From NCBI RefSeq assembly GCF_900100945.1, contig NZ_FNCG01000007.1, positions 1-64,000 of the forward strand: a stretch of 64,000 nucleotides of DNA. Reading direction: 5' to 3'. Below the pieces are notes generated by a model. That model saw nothing but the letters and a program-made list of their open reading frames with translations, did not search any database and had not been told where the DNA came from. The position numbers and the translations under genes were made by a program. Numbering within the stretch: the first letter of the stretch is position 1; each line of letters opens with the position of its first letter. Positions 17,270 through 25,782 of this stretch are shown here, in pieces. The DNA comes from Mucilaginibacter gossypii (lineage in GTDB: Bacteria > Bacteroidota > Bacteroidia > Sphingobacteriales > Sphingobacteriaceae).

Positions 17270-17277
17270 TATATTTG
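17270..17277 (+). promoter_or_regulatory. Promoter -7 element of ssrA
   Basis: TATATTTG matches TAnnTTTG. Transcription would begin near 17284, leaving about 40 bases of precursor to be removed from the tmRNA 5' end. Confidence 0.55.
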
Positions 17278-17324
17278 TAACCGCTTTACTGCAACTGCCT
17301 ACCGGCTAATACAAACTAAAAAAT

Positions 17325-17693
17325 GGGGTCGACCGGAATTGACAGGATGGAGATAAGTAGGTAAGCATGCAGCGCGTTGGGTGAATTAGCGCTTTAATCT
17401 GAACGCTCAAACTTACAAATGGCGAAAATAACTACGCCTTAGCTGCCTAATTTAGAATTAGCATAGCTTTTGTCCCGCCGGTTTTCCGTTTCATCGGATC
17501 GGCAACCGGGGCATCGAAAGATGAAACTGGCCTGCTTAGGGTGTGATAAGCGGGTAAGATAAAGCACCTAAGGAAGACGGTACAGGTAAGCGGCTGACCT
17601 TCCCCTTCACTACAATTAAACAGAAGCTAAGCATGTAGAAAGCTTACCTTATACCATGTTTGGACGAGGGTTCGAATCCCTCCGGCTCCACTA
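17325..17693 (+). ncRNA. ssrA: tmRNA
   Basis: Trans-translation RNA that rescues stalled ribosomes. The 5' end GGGGTCGACCGGAATTGACAG and the 3' end ggttcgaatccctccggctcca form the tRNA-like half; 5' GGGGTCG pairs with 3' CGGCTCC as acceptor stem. The tag frame reads N-G-E-N-N-Y-A-L-A-A-stop at 17418-17450, the Bacteroidota-type degradation tag. The discriminator A is at 17690 and CTA follows rather than an encoded CCA. A tyrosine integrase starts 247 bases downstream, so the 3' end is a probable integration target. Confidence 0.95.
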
Positions 17694-17713
17694 AGTAAGT
17701 ATCAAAAAGCACT

Positions 17714-17748
17714 AAAACCCCTCATACGCTACGTGTGAGGGGTTTTTT
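17714..17748 (+). terminator. Terminator behind ssrA
   Basis: An 11-bp perfect stem (aaaacccctca at 17714-17724, tgaggggtttt at 17736-17746) followed by T. It lies 21 bases after the tmRNA. If the element has integrated into the tmRNA 3' end, this terminator is on the element side and would restore termination of ssrA. Confidence 0.85.
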
Positions 17749-17767
17749 GTTTTGTTTTGGTGCCTTT

Positions 17768-17882
17768 TGCTCACTTTTGAATGCCCATTTTGGTGAGCAT
17801 TCTGGTGAGCACCCATTTTCAAAACAAGTGCTCACCAGGACACTTGTAACTAACTGACATATAACATGTTCACCAAGTGAAC
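17768..17882 (+). other. Probable integrase binding repeats near att site
   Basis: Four copies of TGCTCAC or its complement: 17768-17774, 17792-17799 (ggtgagca), 17804-17813 (ggtgagcacc) and 17828-17836 (gtgctcacc). A perfect palindrome GTTCAC-caa-GTGAAC is at 17868-17882. They fill the space between ssrA and the integrase gene, where arm-type sites or excision-control sites of an integrated element usually lie. Role inferred from position. Confidence 0.55.
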
Positions 17883-17939
17883 ATCTTGTGAGGATTATGC
17901 TGTAAAGGTAAATTTGTTTAACTTTTTTAACAGCTTTTT

Positions 17940-19154
17940 ATGATCAAAAATGTGGCAATCCTCTTTTACTTGAAAAAGAGAACAAATGCAAAAGAAGAAA
18001 AAGTCCCGGTTTATGTACGGATCACCTGCGATGGACAGCGTGCCGAACTTGCAACCGGTCAGAAAATCGAGGCAAAGTTCTGGAATCCAAGCGAAGAAAG
18101 GGCGAAGGGCAAAACGGATGGCGTTAGTAAACTAAACACAGAACTCAACGAAGTCCAATTAAGGATTACTGACACAATCCGTTATTTAAAGGATTGTGGG
18201 GAAGAACTCACTGCTGAAAAAATTAAAAACCGCTTCCTCGGTAAAACCGAAAAGCCAATTATGCTGATTGAAGTATTTAAAGAGCATAACCGGAAAGTTG
18301 CGGCTTTGGTGAACCAGGAATTTGCTCCTGCTACAGTTACCCGGTATGAAACCACGCTGAAACACACACAAGACTTTATGCAGTGGAAATACAAGATCAA
18401 AGATATACGTGTTAAAGAAATTGATCACAGATTTATTAGCGAATTTGAATTCTATCTCCGTTCTGAAAGAAAATGCAATAATAATTCTGCATTCAAATAC
18501 ATTAAAAATTTCGGCAAAATTATCCGCATTTGCCTTGCAAGCGGCTGGATAACCGTTAATCCATTCCTTAATTATAAAATCAAAATCAAAAAAGTCGACC
18601 GCCCATTTCTTTCAAAGGAAGAATTGGAGATTATGGCTTACAAGGAATTTTCCAGCGTACGATTAGAACTGGTTAGAGACATTTTTTTATTTAGTTGTTA
18701 TACAGGCCTCGCTTATATCGACGTGCAAACGCTTAAACGCTCAGAGGTCGTCAAGGGATTTGATGGTGAGCGGTGGATATTTACAAGCCGTCAGAAAACT
18801 GATACTCCTTCACGCATTCCACTTTTGCCTTACGCATTAGGTGTCATAGACAAATATGAAAACCACCCTCAATGCGAAGGCGAAAATAGTTTGCTGCCGA
18901 TATTAAGCAATCAAAAAATGAATGCTTACCTGAAAGAAATCGCTGATTTGTGCGGTATAAATAAGGATCTTACGTTTCATATTGCCAGGCATACCTTCGC
19001 AACTACAGTTACTTTGCTGAATGGTGTCCCAATCGAAAGTGTTTCCAAAATGCTCGGACATACCAACATCAAAACAACGCAACACTACGCAAGGATCTTG
19101 GATTTAAAAGTTGGTGAAGATATGGGCTTGCTGAGAAAAAAACTGCAATCATAG
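17940..19154 (+). CDS. Tyrosine recombinase/integrase of an integrated element
   Basis: 404 aa. An N-terminal arm-binding domain (about 1-85) and a SAM-like core-binding domain (about 105-205) precede the catalytic domain. Catalytic residues: Arg in 'SCYTGLAYIDVQTL' region (type I arm), 'HIARHTFATTV' (His-x-x-Arg-His), 'MLGHTNIKTTQHYARI' with nucleophile Tyr383. It is full length for Bacteroidota ICE/IME integrases. It sits directly behind ssrA with repeats upstream, so it probably integrates the element at the tmRNA 3' end. ATG at 17940. Confidence 0.93.
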   Translation: MIKNVAILFYLKKRTNAKEEKVPVYVRITCDGQRAELATGQKIEAKFWNPSEERAKGKTDGVSKLNTELNEVQLRITDTIRYLKDCGEELTAEKIKNRFLGKTEKPIMLIEVFKEHNRKVAALVNQEFAPATVTRYETTLKHTQDFMQWKYKIKDIRVKEIDHRFISEFEFYLRSERKCNNNSAFKYIKNFGKIIRICLASGWITVNPFLNYKIKIKKVDRPFLSKEELEIMAYKEFSSVRLELVRDIFLFSCYTGLAYIDVQTLKRSEVVKGFDGERWIFTSRQKTDTPSRIPLLPYALGVIDKYENHPQCEGENSLLPILSNQKMNAYLKEIADLCGINKDLTFHIARHTFATTVTLLNGVPIESVSKMLGHTNIKTTQHYARILDLKVGEDMGLLRKKLQS

Positions 19155-19200
19155 TTATCCAAATGAAAATACTACTCTGATATCGATAAACAACCATTTA

Positions 19201-19704
19201 TGAAAGGACTTCATGCCGGCGATCAGGAAATTGCTGAAAAAATATACCTCGTCCAAGGACACAAGATTATGTTAGACAATGATATTGCTGAAATGTATGG
19301 TGGGAAACAAAACGATTGATTGAACAGGTCAAAAGAAATCCACTTAGATTTCCTGCGGAATTTATGTTCCGTCTCACTAATGAAGAACTTGATATTTTGA
19401 GGTCGCAATTTGCGACCTCAAAAAGAGCTGGCAGGAGATACGCCGCATACGTTTTTACTGAACATAGTATACTTATGCTTTCCAGCGTGCTAAGTAGTAC
19501 GCAAGCCATTACTATGAGTACTAAGATCATTGAGGTATTTTTTAAATTCAGGGAACGTTTATTTCTCACAGAGATCTCCTACTTAAATTTGAACAGCTTG
19601 AAAAGTTGATCATTCATCATGATGATATTCAATCCATTTTTCAGGCGTTAAAGCAATTGATACAGCACAGCATGAACCATGGGAGCCAATCGGTTTCAAG
19701 TTGA
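19201..19704 (+). pseudogene. ORF6N-domain protein, broken by two frameshifts
   Basis: The N-terminal part MKGLHAGDQEIAEKIYLVQG (from 19201) ends in a stop after 'AEMYGGKQND'. Changing frame near 19305 gives 'ETKRLIEQVKRNPLRFPAEFMFRL ... SQFATSKRAGRRYAAYVFTEHSILML', which is the ORF6N DNA-binding domain found in phages and Bacteroidota. A second frame change near 19560 recovers 'SHRDLLLKFEQLEKLIIHHD' to a stop at 19704. Two independent indels make it a decayed gene. It is a common cargo next to integrases. Confidence 0.85.
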
Positions 19705-19729
19705 ACGGGTAATTGAACAGACGCTACAA

Positions 19730-21718
19730 TTACACTTTGTTATTTCTCCTGATCACCAAATGCGTTTTTGCCGGATCGTTCAATAACTGTTCAAATACCT
19801 CTTCGATGATTTCCCTAACATCCTGTTTGATCTGCAAATAATTGCGTTGAATAATACCCGTATTAATCACCCGCACAGCCGGTAATGGCTGGTAAGCAGC
19901 TGCCTCTTTTTTCAAGGCCTCATGATCGTTGACGATCTCGCAATGAAAAGCCTTCAGTTCGATCTTCTCATCCGGGTTATCCGCAACCAACCCGACGAAC
20001 TCGCCCGAACTCAAAGCCGAGATCCTTGAAGCCGGCACCGCAGCCTCCAATTGCTTCGACCGGCTGATCGACGTATCGCTCCTGTTGATAGATAAACTCT
20101 CCCTGTCCTGCATGATGCGCCCGATCTTTTCCGAAACCATTTTGGCCGTATCACCCGCTACCTGGCCGACGGCTATATTGCCGACAATATTCATGATCAC
20201 ATCGGCCGCTTCACGGCCATACTCCTTGCGCAACTGACTGGCATCCTGTATCCCCAAACAGGTACTGATCAGGTTACTTCGCCCGGTCGCAATCGTAGCG
20301 ATCACATCAGCCACCAGGCTGGGGTACTCATCTAAAATTAAACTGCACTTCAACCGGTTTTTCTGGTTGATGATCTTCAGCAAGCGGTTCACAAAAAGCG
20401 ACAACACCGCCCCATAGATCTGTATTTTCTGCGGGTTATTCCCCATACAAACGATCTTTGGCTTGGCCGGGTCATTGATATCCAGCGTAAACTCGTTACC
20501 CGACAAGATATAATACAGCTGCGGCGAAGCGATACGCGACATCGTGATCTTCGCCGAAGCGATCTGCCCCTCCAGTTGCTCCACCGCGTCCCGCAGGTAA
20601 GCGCTGACAAAAGGGTTGATCAGCACATCGATCTCCTGTTCCGTGTGCAACACCGTAAACAGCTTATCATATTCTGCCTGCATCAACTCGATCACATGCG
20701 GCAGTGTGCAAAACTCGCCGCCCTGGTAACGCCGCAAAAACCAGATAATCGCCGTCAAAAAGTTAATCGGTGATTCCACAAAGAAGTCCCCCTGCTTCTT
20801 CACCCATTCCCGGTTCAGCCCCAGCAGGATCGTCCGCGCAGATTCCACCGCGTCCGTGATATCGTGCATCGCCGACGGGTCCAGCGGGTTACAGCGATGA
20901 CTGTGCGCCAGGTCATCAAAATTGATACTGTAGAAATCCGGTGCGACCTTATACGCATCTTTATGTTTCAGCCAGGTATTATAAGCGATGACCGAGAGGT
21001 CGGGCATCTTAAAATCATACACGAACATCGCAAAGCCCTTGCGGATATGCTGCGTAATAAAATGCCGGATCAGGAAATAACTCTTACCCGCCCCCGGACT
21101 GCCGATCACCGCCGTCGAACGGAAGGGATTGATAATATTCAGCCAGCCAACCCGCCATTTCCCCCGCAACCGGTAACGCGTCGGCAGGTTCACCGAAAAC
21201 TCATTTTCCAGCAGTCGCTCCTCCTGCGGAAAGGCCTCGTTGTCCCGGTTAAAGATATCCCCCGAAAGCCTGTCCCGGATGATCCGCGAGAGCATCGTCC
21301 CGCCGCTCAAAAACAGCAGGAAACCCAGCCCGCAAAGCCCCATATAGCCAGCAGCCAGCAACTGCAGATTACCTCTGGTCAGCAGAACCAGCTCACTCCC
21401 AAAAAACAGCACCAGCCCAACCGCCAGATAAAGCGCCGCCGTCTTCCAGGTCTGCTTTTCATCCTTCTTCCCCTGCACCCCGATCAGCGCGATCACAAGG
21501 AACACCAGCGCAAAAAACTTAGGCCGGTTAAACCCGTCCAGCAAACCCGTTCGTCCCAGGTTCTCCAGCAACCTATCCACCAGCGGCGTCGTCAGCCCCC
21601 AGCCGGCAAAAGCACCATAACAAACCACATAACCATGCAGGGCCAACAGCACAATCGCAATCAGCCGCGTCATATCCAGGATCTGGCGCATCGCCTGATC
21701 ATTCTCTCCCGTTTGCAT
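19730..21718 (-). CDS. TraG/VirD4-type coupling protein (MobC of Bacteroidota elements)
   Basis: 662 aa. Four hydrophobic segments fall within residues 15-145, then a P-loop ATPase: Walker A GSPGAGKS at 206-213 and a Walker B-like 'SLILDEYPSL' near 467. It would link the relaxase-DNA complex to a conjugation channel and pump DNA. It ends the leftward mobilisation cluster accessory protein - relaxase - coupling protein, with a 153-base gap after the relaxase. No other transfer (tra) genes are in the window, so the channel would come from another element or lies outside. Confidence 0.9.
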   Translation of the reverse strand: MQTGENDQAMRQILDMTRLIAIVLLALHGYVVCYGAFAGWGLTTPLVDRLLENLGRTGLLDGFNRPKFFALVFLVIALIGVQGKKDEKQTWKTAALYLAVGLVLFFGSELVLLTRGNLQLLAAGYMGLCGLGFLLFLSGGTMLSRIIRDRLSGDIFNRDNEAFPQEERLLENEFSVNLPTRYRLRGKWRVGWLNIINPFRSTAVIGSPGAGKSYFLIRHFITQHIRKGFAMFVYDFKMPDLSVIAYNTWLKHKDAYKVAPDFYSINFDDLAHSHRCNPLDPSAMHDITDAVESARTILLGLNREWVKKQGDFFVESPINFLTAIIWFLRRYQGGEFCTLPHVIELMQAEYDKLFTVLHTEQEIDVLINPFVSAYLRDAVEQLEGQIASAKITMSRIASPQLYYILSGNEFTLDINDPAKPKIVCMGNNPQKIQIYGAVLSLFVNRLLKIINQKNRLKCSLILDEYPSLVADVIATIATGRSNLISTCLGIQDASQLRKEYGREAADVIMNIVGNIAVGQVAGDTAKMVSEKIGRIMQDRESLSINRSDTSISRSKQLEAAVPASRISALSSGEFVGLVADNPDEKIELKAFHCEIVNDHEALKKEAAAYQPLPAVRVINTGIIQRNYLQIKQDVREIIEEVFEQLLNDPAKTHLVIRRNNKV

Positions 21719-21871
21719 AACCTCCTCCCAACCCTCCCCGGAAGGGAAGGCTTTTCTAAATCATCCATACTAAATCCTACACTTACACACCCGAAAATCA
21801 AAACATAACAATAGCCTGCCAGCCTTTCCTCACCGGAAAAACGGCCCGCTCAACACCAAAAAATTCAGGAA

Positions 21872-23161
21872 TTACCCCAGCGACAAACGCCGTTTTTTCT
21901 TACGCTTTGTGCGTCTCAACTCCCAATCCATCGCCTCCGACTGGTAACCGGTATCGAGCAATACCTCCACCAAGCCGGTCCCAGGTTCCTTTTTTCCCCC
22001 GCCAGCCCCCGCATATCCACCATACCCGCTCGCCGGTTCGCCGCCCTGCCATGCCCCGCGATTTGGCCGCTGCGCCTCGCCGCTTTGTTTTTTCCCCTCG
22101 CTCGCAGCCAAGCCTTTGCAACGCTCCAATATCGCTTTGGCACTATAGTCCTTACCCAACTCACTGCCATTCATCACCACCCGGCGAACATGATCCACAT
22201 AAGTCATCCCATAAATCAACCCCGCCTCATTCTGCCGCAGAACCAGGTCAATACCCTCTTTTTTTAAAGCCGCTTTTAACGCATCCAGCCCCACTTTCCC
22301 ACCCGGCAAAGCCAGGTCGATGGCTGTGCGCAAATGCCGTTGTCCCTCAACAGGTTTAACCTTATTCCGTTCAAACTTAGCCCGCAGGTTTTTCAAAACA
22401 GGCTTACCCGCAAACAAACTCGCTTTAAGCGGCGTACCCACCTTATTCCCATTCGCATCCAGCACGCGGAACACCAGCCCCTCCTGCCGCCTGACCCGGC
22501 TATCCACCGCACCCGGATCAGCCATCACATTATACAAACCCAGCACCGCATTCAATTCCGGCAGAGACGCGAACTTATACTCCTTCAGCACAAAACTCAG
22601 CACCCTGCCAATGGCTTTTTTCGTCTCCGACTTCCCATACAATACCCGCGCGGCATCGGCAACTTCGGGCTTTAACACGGCCCGTCTTTGTTTACTTTCC
22701 GCCGGCACCAGGCCATACTTTTCCTCAATTGCCAACCGCGCTGGCTCCGACTTATTCACACCCAGTTTATGCAGCGTAATCGCACTGCCGTCTGACCGGA
22801 TATTCGTTGTCACCAAATGCAGGTGCGGATGCCCTGCATCCCGGTGCCGGTAGACTAAAAACGGCTGCTCCCCAAAGCCGATCCGTTCCAGGTAGTCGCG
22901 CGTAATCGCCAGCAATTTGTCTTCCGAAAGCTGCTCCGAAGGATCGAAATTCAACGAGATATGCAGACTGTTTACCCTCGTCCGCTGGTTCAATTCCGTC
23001 AGCTTTTCAAAGCGTCGCAGCAACTCCGTAAAACCCAGTAAAGAAGGATGTTTCAGAAAACCCGAAGCCTCCAGCCGGTCAGCCTGATCCGTTTTAACTT
23101 TATGCTCATTATAGCTGATCACCCGGGCCATCGAAGTGCTGTTATGGATTACTGCAACCAC
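21872..23161 (-). CDS. Relaxase/mobilisation nuclease (MobB-type)
   Basis: 429 aa. The start is GTG 23161 ('VVAVIHNSTSMARVISYNEHKV' in pieces; typical relaxase opening with a conserved 'YNE-KV'). The catalytic Tyr is probably in this N-terminal segment; 'HISLNFDP' and 'HRDAGHPHLHLVTTNIRSDG' carry the metal-binding histidines. This is the MOBP-like group of Bacteroidota. It would nick at oriT and pilot the strand into a recipient. The C-terminal 60 residues are Gly-rich, then Arg/Lys-rich ('RRTKRKKKRRLSLG'). It overlaps the accessory gene by 13 bases. Confidence 0.92.
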   Translation of the reverse strand: MVAVIHNSTSMARVISYNEHKVKTDQADRLEASGFLKHPSLLGFTELLRRFEKLTELNQRTRVNSLHISLNFDPSEQLSEDKLLAITRDYLERIGFGEQPFLVYRHRDAGHPHLHLVTTNIRSDGSAITLHKLGVNKSEPARLAIEEKYGLVPAESKQRRAVLKPEVADAARVLYGKSETKKAIGRVLSFVLKEYKFASLPELNAVLGLYNVMADPGAVDSRVRRQEGLVFRVLDANGNKVGTPLKASLFAGKPVLKNLRAKFERNKVKPVEGQRHLRTAIDLALPGGKVGLDALKAALKKEGIDLVLRQNEAGLIYGMTYVDHVRRVVMNGSELGKDYSAKAILERCKGLAASEGKKQSGEAQRPNRGAWQGGEPASGYGGYAGAGGGKKEPGTGLVEVLLDTGYQSEAMDWELRRTKRKKKRRLSLG

Positions 23162-23550
23162 GCCGATTCGATAACCGCCATCCGCGCATATATGGCCGAC
23201 AATTGCTTAAATAAAACCATCTTATCCGCATCCCAGCGCCGCAGCCAATCCTGCATCTGCGGCGCATGATCCAGCGTATGCAGCCGGTGTACCGCCTGGT
23301 TAAAATTCACGCCGATAGCATTCAGCTCTTTCTTCAGCAGCACCAATTCCGCCACCAGCTCATCCGCCGAAACATTGCGCGTTTTCACCGTCAACTTCTG
23401 CCCGAACAATGCCTGCCGGACATAAGCACTCAGCTTTTTCAGCGTCGTTTGCTTCCAGCGCCCAGACAGCAAATCATACTCCTCGGTCGTTAGCCGAAAA
23501 TTGATCACCCGCCACCGGCCCGTCTTTTTCCGCACTTTTACCTCATCCAT
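23149..23550 (-). CDS. Relaxosome accessory protein (MobA/MobC-like)
   Basis: About 133 aa from ATG 23550; a TTG at 23559 is also possible. 'RWRVINFRLTTEEYDLLSGRW ... LSAYVRQALFGQ' is a ribbon-helix-helix DNA-binding domain as in Bacteroidota mobilisation proteins. 'LVLLKKELNAIGVNFNQAVHRLHTL' is the typical 'NQ' helix of the MobC family. It should bind oriT and assist the relaxase, whose start codon lies inside its 3' end. Confidence 0.88.
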   Translation of the reverse strand: MDEVKVRKKTGRWRVINFRLTTEEYDLLSGRWKQTTLKKLSAYVRQALFGQKLTVKTRNVSADELVAELVLLKKELNAIGVNFNQAVHRLHTLDHAPQMQDWLRRWDADKMVLFKQLSAIYARMAVIESAWLQ

Positions 23551-23559
23551 CACATCCAA

Positions 23560-23742
23560 TTAAAACAGCCCAAAGTCAGTCTAAACACCCAATAACAGCT
23601 CAATTTCTCCACGCGAAGCCGCCCGAGTTCCGAGGGCGGCCGGAAATAGTTGTAAGACAATTATACATCTTGCCGTTTGCGCACAAGGCAAACTCAACCC
23701 ATGGGCTGACGAGGGAAAAAAGAATAAACCCACCTACCCGCT
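23560..23742 (-). other. Candidate origin of transfer (oriT)
   Basis: This 183-base gap upstream of the relaxosome operon holds two inverted repeats: gccgccc 23618-23624 with gggcggc 23634-23640, and gtttgc 23675-23680 with gcaaac 23688-23693. oriT often lies directly upstream of mob genes in Bacteroidota elements and contains such repeats next to the nick site. No homology search was possible. Confidence 0.45.
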
Positions 23743-24663
23743 TCACAAACCGCCGACCTTCAGGCGTTGACGCTGTTCCGGCGCCAACCCCTTACGGCAG
23801 AGCCATTCGTTTAAATCCTTAAACTGGCTGTAAAAACCGCTCTCATCCCAATAACGCTTTCCCAAAACCAAGGCCTCGTTCCGGTAACGCTTGCCCGTCG
23901 CATCATTGTCCAGCCATAAATGCACCCGCTCATGCGATTCCAGAAAAGGCAGCGCCCGCTCGAACAAAGCCGCGCTATTCAGCACCACCAGATTCGTTGC
24001 ACGGGGATCATCATAAGGGTGCAGCACCCGCCAGGAAAGCAAATCAAAAAAGCCCTCAAAAACCTGCGCCGAAGGTGCCCCATAATTATAAGTTGTGATC
24101 GTTTTTGGCGAGCAACAGCATTTAGCAATCTTGCTCCGGATCTCATACCCACCGGCATCATTTTTAAACCCGATGCCATACAATTCGTGACCGCCCACCT
24201 TGTAGCGAACCTCCACACAAAACTCATCCGCAACCGCCACCGGGATGCCCCGCTCATGCAGGTAATTTTTGAGCGGAAACGAAAAGATAGGCCGTACATC
24301 ACTAACCACCAATTGCGGCTCCGCAACCACCGGCTTCCTGATGTGCAACACCTGCCCGCCAGCGCCCTCGCCATTATTAAACCGCACCAGCAATTCACTA
24401 ACCGTGCAGCCAAAATAACGCAACCCCAGATCCACCAGGTTGCCACCCGCAGCCAGCCCGAAATCATACCACCGGTTCAGCCGCTGGTTGACCTTGAAAC
24501 TGGCGTCCGCCTCCTCCCGTAAAGGCGACTGGTACCAGTACTCATAACCCTTTTTCACCACTTCCGGCTCAAAGCCCAGACCCGCCAGCCAGGCCACTAT
24601 ATCCAGCGCCCTGATCTGATCCAATGTCATCCGTTCCGCTTCCATATCCATCTCCTCCATCAT
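23743..24663 (-). CDS. Toprim/CHC2-type primase-like protein
   Basis: About 306 aa from ATG 24663; ATG 24645 and 24651 are also possible, and the 13 residues before look untranslated. The N-terminal third resembles a primase zinc-binding region without all cysteines ('YWYQSPLREEADASFKVNQRLNRWYDFGLAAGGNLVDLGLRYFGC' seen in parts). The C-terminal part has a Toprim-like 'VVLNSAALFERAL' and 'VHLWLDNDATGKRYRNEAL'. Such proteins are found in most Bacteroidota mobilisable elements and probably prime the transferred strand. It reads leftward, upstream of the mob operon. Confidence 0.8.
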   Translation of the reverse strand: MMEEMDMEAERMTLDQIRALDIVAWLAGLGFEPEVVKKGYEYWYQSPLREEADASFKVNQRLNRWYDFGLAAGGNLVDLGLRYFGCTVSELLVRFNNGEGAGGQVLHIRKPVVAEPQLVVSDVRPIFSFPLKNYLHERGIPVAVADEFCVEVRYKVGGHELYGIGFKNDAGGYEIRSKIAKCCCSPKTITTYNYGAPSAQVFEGFFDLLSWRVLHPYDDPRATNLVVLNSAALFERALPFLESHERVHLWLDNDATGKRYRNEALVLGKRYWDESGFYSQFKDLNEWLCRKGLAPEQRQRLKVGGL

Positions 24664-24751
24664 CACGAACAACCAAAAGTAAAGCGGCCAAACGACATCC
24701 ACACATCCCGACTAAATTTCGAACAGGATCGTTTCAATGCTACCCCTTAGC

Positions 24752-24780
24752 TTTGTCCCATTGTTTAACCATTAAATTTT
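24752..24780 (+). promoter_or_regulatory. Promoter of the 24.8-kb small gene
   Basis: TTTG at 24752-24755 and TAAATTTT at 24773-24780, spacing 17, approximate the Bacteroidota promoter. ATG follows at 24787. Confidence 0.45.
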
Positions 24781-24786
24781 TACGAC

Positions 24787-25056
24787 ATGGCAAAAGATGT
24801 GTTGGGAACGGTGTACGAAACCCTGTTATGTACACCGGGGATGAATGAAGGCGTGAAAATCGACCTTAAGGTTAGTCGAAAGGTTGTATTACTATTCAGC
24901 AGCGTGATCGAAAACGGCCTGCAACCCGATCAGGCAAAAGCCAACCTGCTGGCCCTGGTTCCTCCGGCAGATGTAGAAGAGCTCAGGAATTTTTCTGATG
25001 AATGCCTGAAAAAGGCAGGGCTCAAAGAATTGAGCGGAAAGATCAAACTATTTTAA
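24787..25056 (+). CDS. Small element-associated protein, 89 aa
   Basis: MAKDVLGTVYETLLCTPGMN opens an 89-residue acidic-basic helical protein. I recognise no domain. It is divergent from the primase-like gene and expressed from its own promoter. Conserved small genes in this position occur in Bacteroidota mobile elements. The 3' end is followed by a short stem (aggggtgggcaaccacccct in the 25063-25082 region), a likely weak terminator. Confidence 0.6.
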   Translation: MAKDVLGTVYETLLCTPGMNEGVKIDLKVSRKVVLLFSSVIENGLQPDQAKANLLALVPPADVEELRNFSDECLKKAGLKELSGKIKLF

Positions 25057-25060
25057 AATC

Positions 25061-25084
25061 AGGGGTGGGCAACCACCCCTTTTA
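25061..25084 (+). terminator. Terminator after the 24.8-kb gene
   Basis: aggggtgg and ccacccct form an 8-bp stem with a short loop, followed by tttt. Confidence 0.7.
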
Positions 25085-25180
25085 ATTACCATCAATCAGC
25101 CTTGACAACGGATAGCCAACATCCGTTCATTAATCTGCCGGATCACCTTATTGATGAAAGAAGAATAAAAAATCAAGCCC

Positions 25181-25603
25181 CTAAAAGAGGCTCAATTGTA
25201 CCATGTTAACCTGTGCCCCTTCAATGGCTTTCAAAGTTTTTAAGATCACATCCTGTTTGTAATTAGTCGTATCTGTTGCACCAATCTTTTCAGTAAACAT
25301 CACCTTCAGCTTACTAAGCGCGGTGGTCAGCGCAGCCTCGCGGCTCGCAAACGGCGGATCATAAACAGATAAAGCAGAGCCGCCGCCCGCGCAGCCAAAA
25401 CTATAGCTCAGTGCAAACGACCAGATCCCGTTAACACCCCGGCCAATACGGATCTCGCTATATTCGCCGTAACGGGCGGTGTTCCCTAACTTTACGACTT
25501 CGTAATCCAAAAACCGCGGGCGGACAAACCAGCCGTACTGATCAAAAGCGATCTCTGTAAAACCGAATTCCAACCCTTTCCGGTAAGCATGAACATTCAT
25601 CAT
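25181..25603 (-). CDS. Hypothetical element protein, 140 aa
   Basis: Start chosen at ATG 25603, which overlaps the TAA of the upstream 57-residue frame by one base. Sequence has 'GFTEIAFDQYGWFVRPRFLDYEVVKLG', 'EIRIGRGVNGIWSFALSYSFGCAGGGSALS' (partly quoted) and a helical C-terminus ending 'VQLSLF'. No recognised domain; the Gly-rich centre and the C-terminal 'QLSLF' resemble a clamp-binding-like tail (QLxLF), which is an inference. No signal peptide. Confidence 0.6.
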   Translation of the reverse strand: MMNVHAYRKGLEFGFTEIAFDQYGWFVRPRFLDYEVVKLGNTARYGEYSEIRIGRGVNGIWSFALSYSFGCAGGGSALSVYDPPFASREAALTTALSKLKVMFTEKIGATDTTNYKQDVILKTLKAIEGAQVNMVQLSLF

Positions 25604-25776
25604 TATCGCCCTGAGGCTATTGCCAAAACCGCGAACCATTGCAATGTTTCCAGGCTACCCGAATGGATAGCAGCCGCAATTTCATTCAATATTTCATACT
25701 CATAAGGCACCAGGCGCCCGGCGAGCCGCTCATCTATGTCGGGCTGGGACTGCAGGGTCAATGCGAACTTTTCCAT
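25603..25776 (-). CDS. Small protein, 57 aa
   Basis: ATG 25776 to TAA 25603 encodes MEKFALTLQSQPDIDERLAG... with a helical, acidic sequence. It overlaps the next gene in TAATG fashion, which supports translation. It starts about seven bases from the edge of the large inverted repeat at 25783-25903. No family recognised. Confidence 0.55.
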   Translation of the reverse strand: MEKFALTLQSQPDIDERLAGRLVPYEYEILNEIAAAIHSGSLETLQWFAVLAIASGR

Positions 25777-25782
25777 AAGCTA

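Noticed and set aside
20864..21808. 314-codon plus-strand frame opposite the coupling protein
   Set aside because: Arg/His/Gln/Pro-rich shadow frame; the minus strand encodes a clear TraG-like ATPase.
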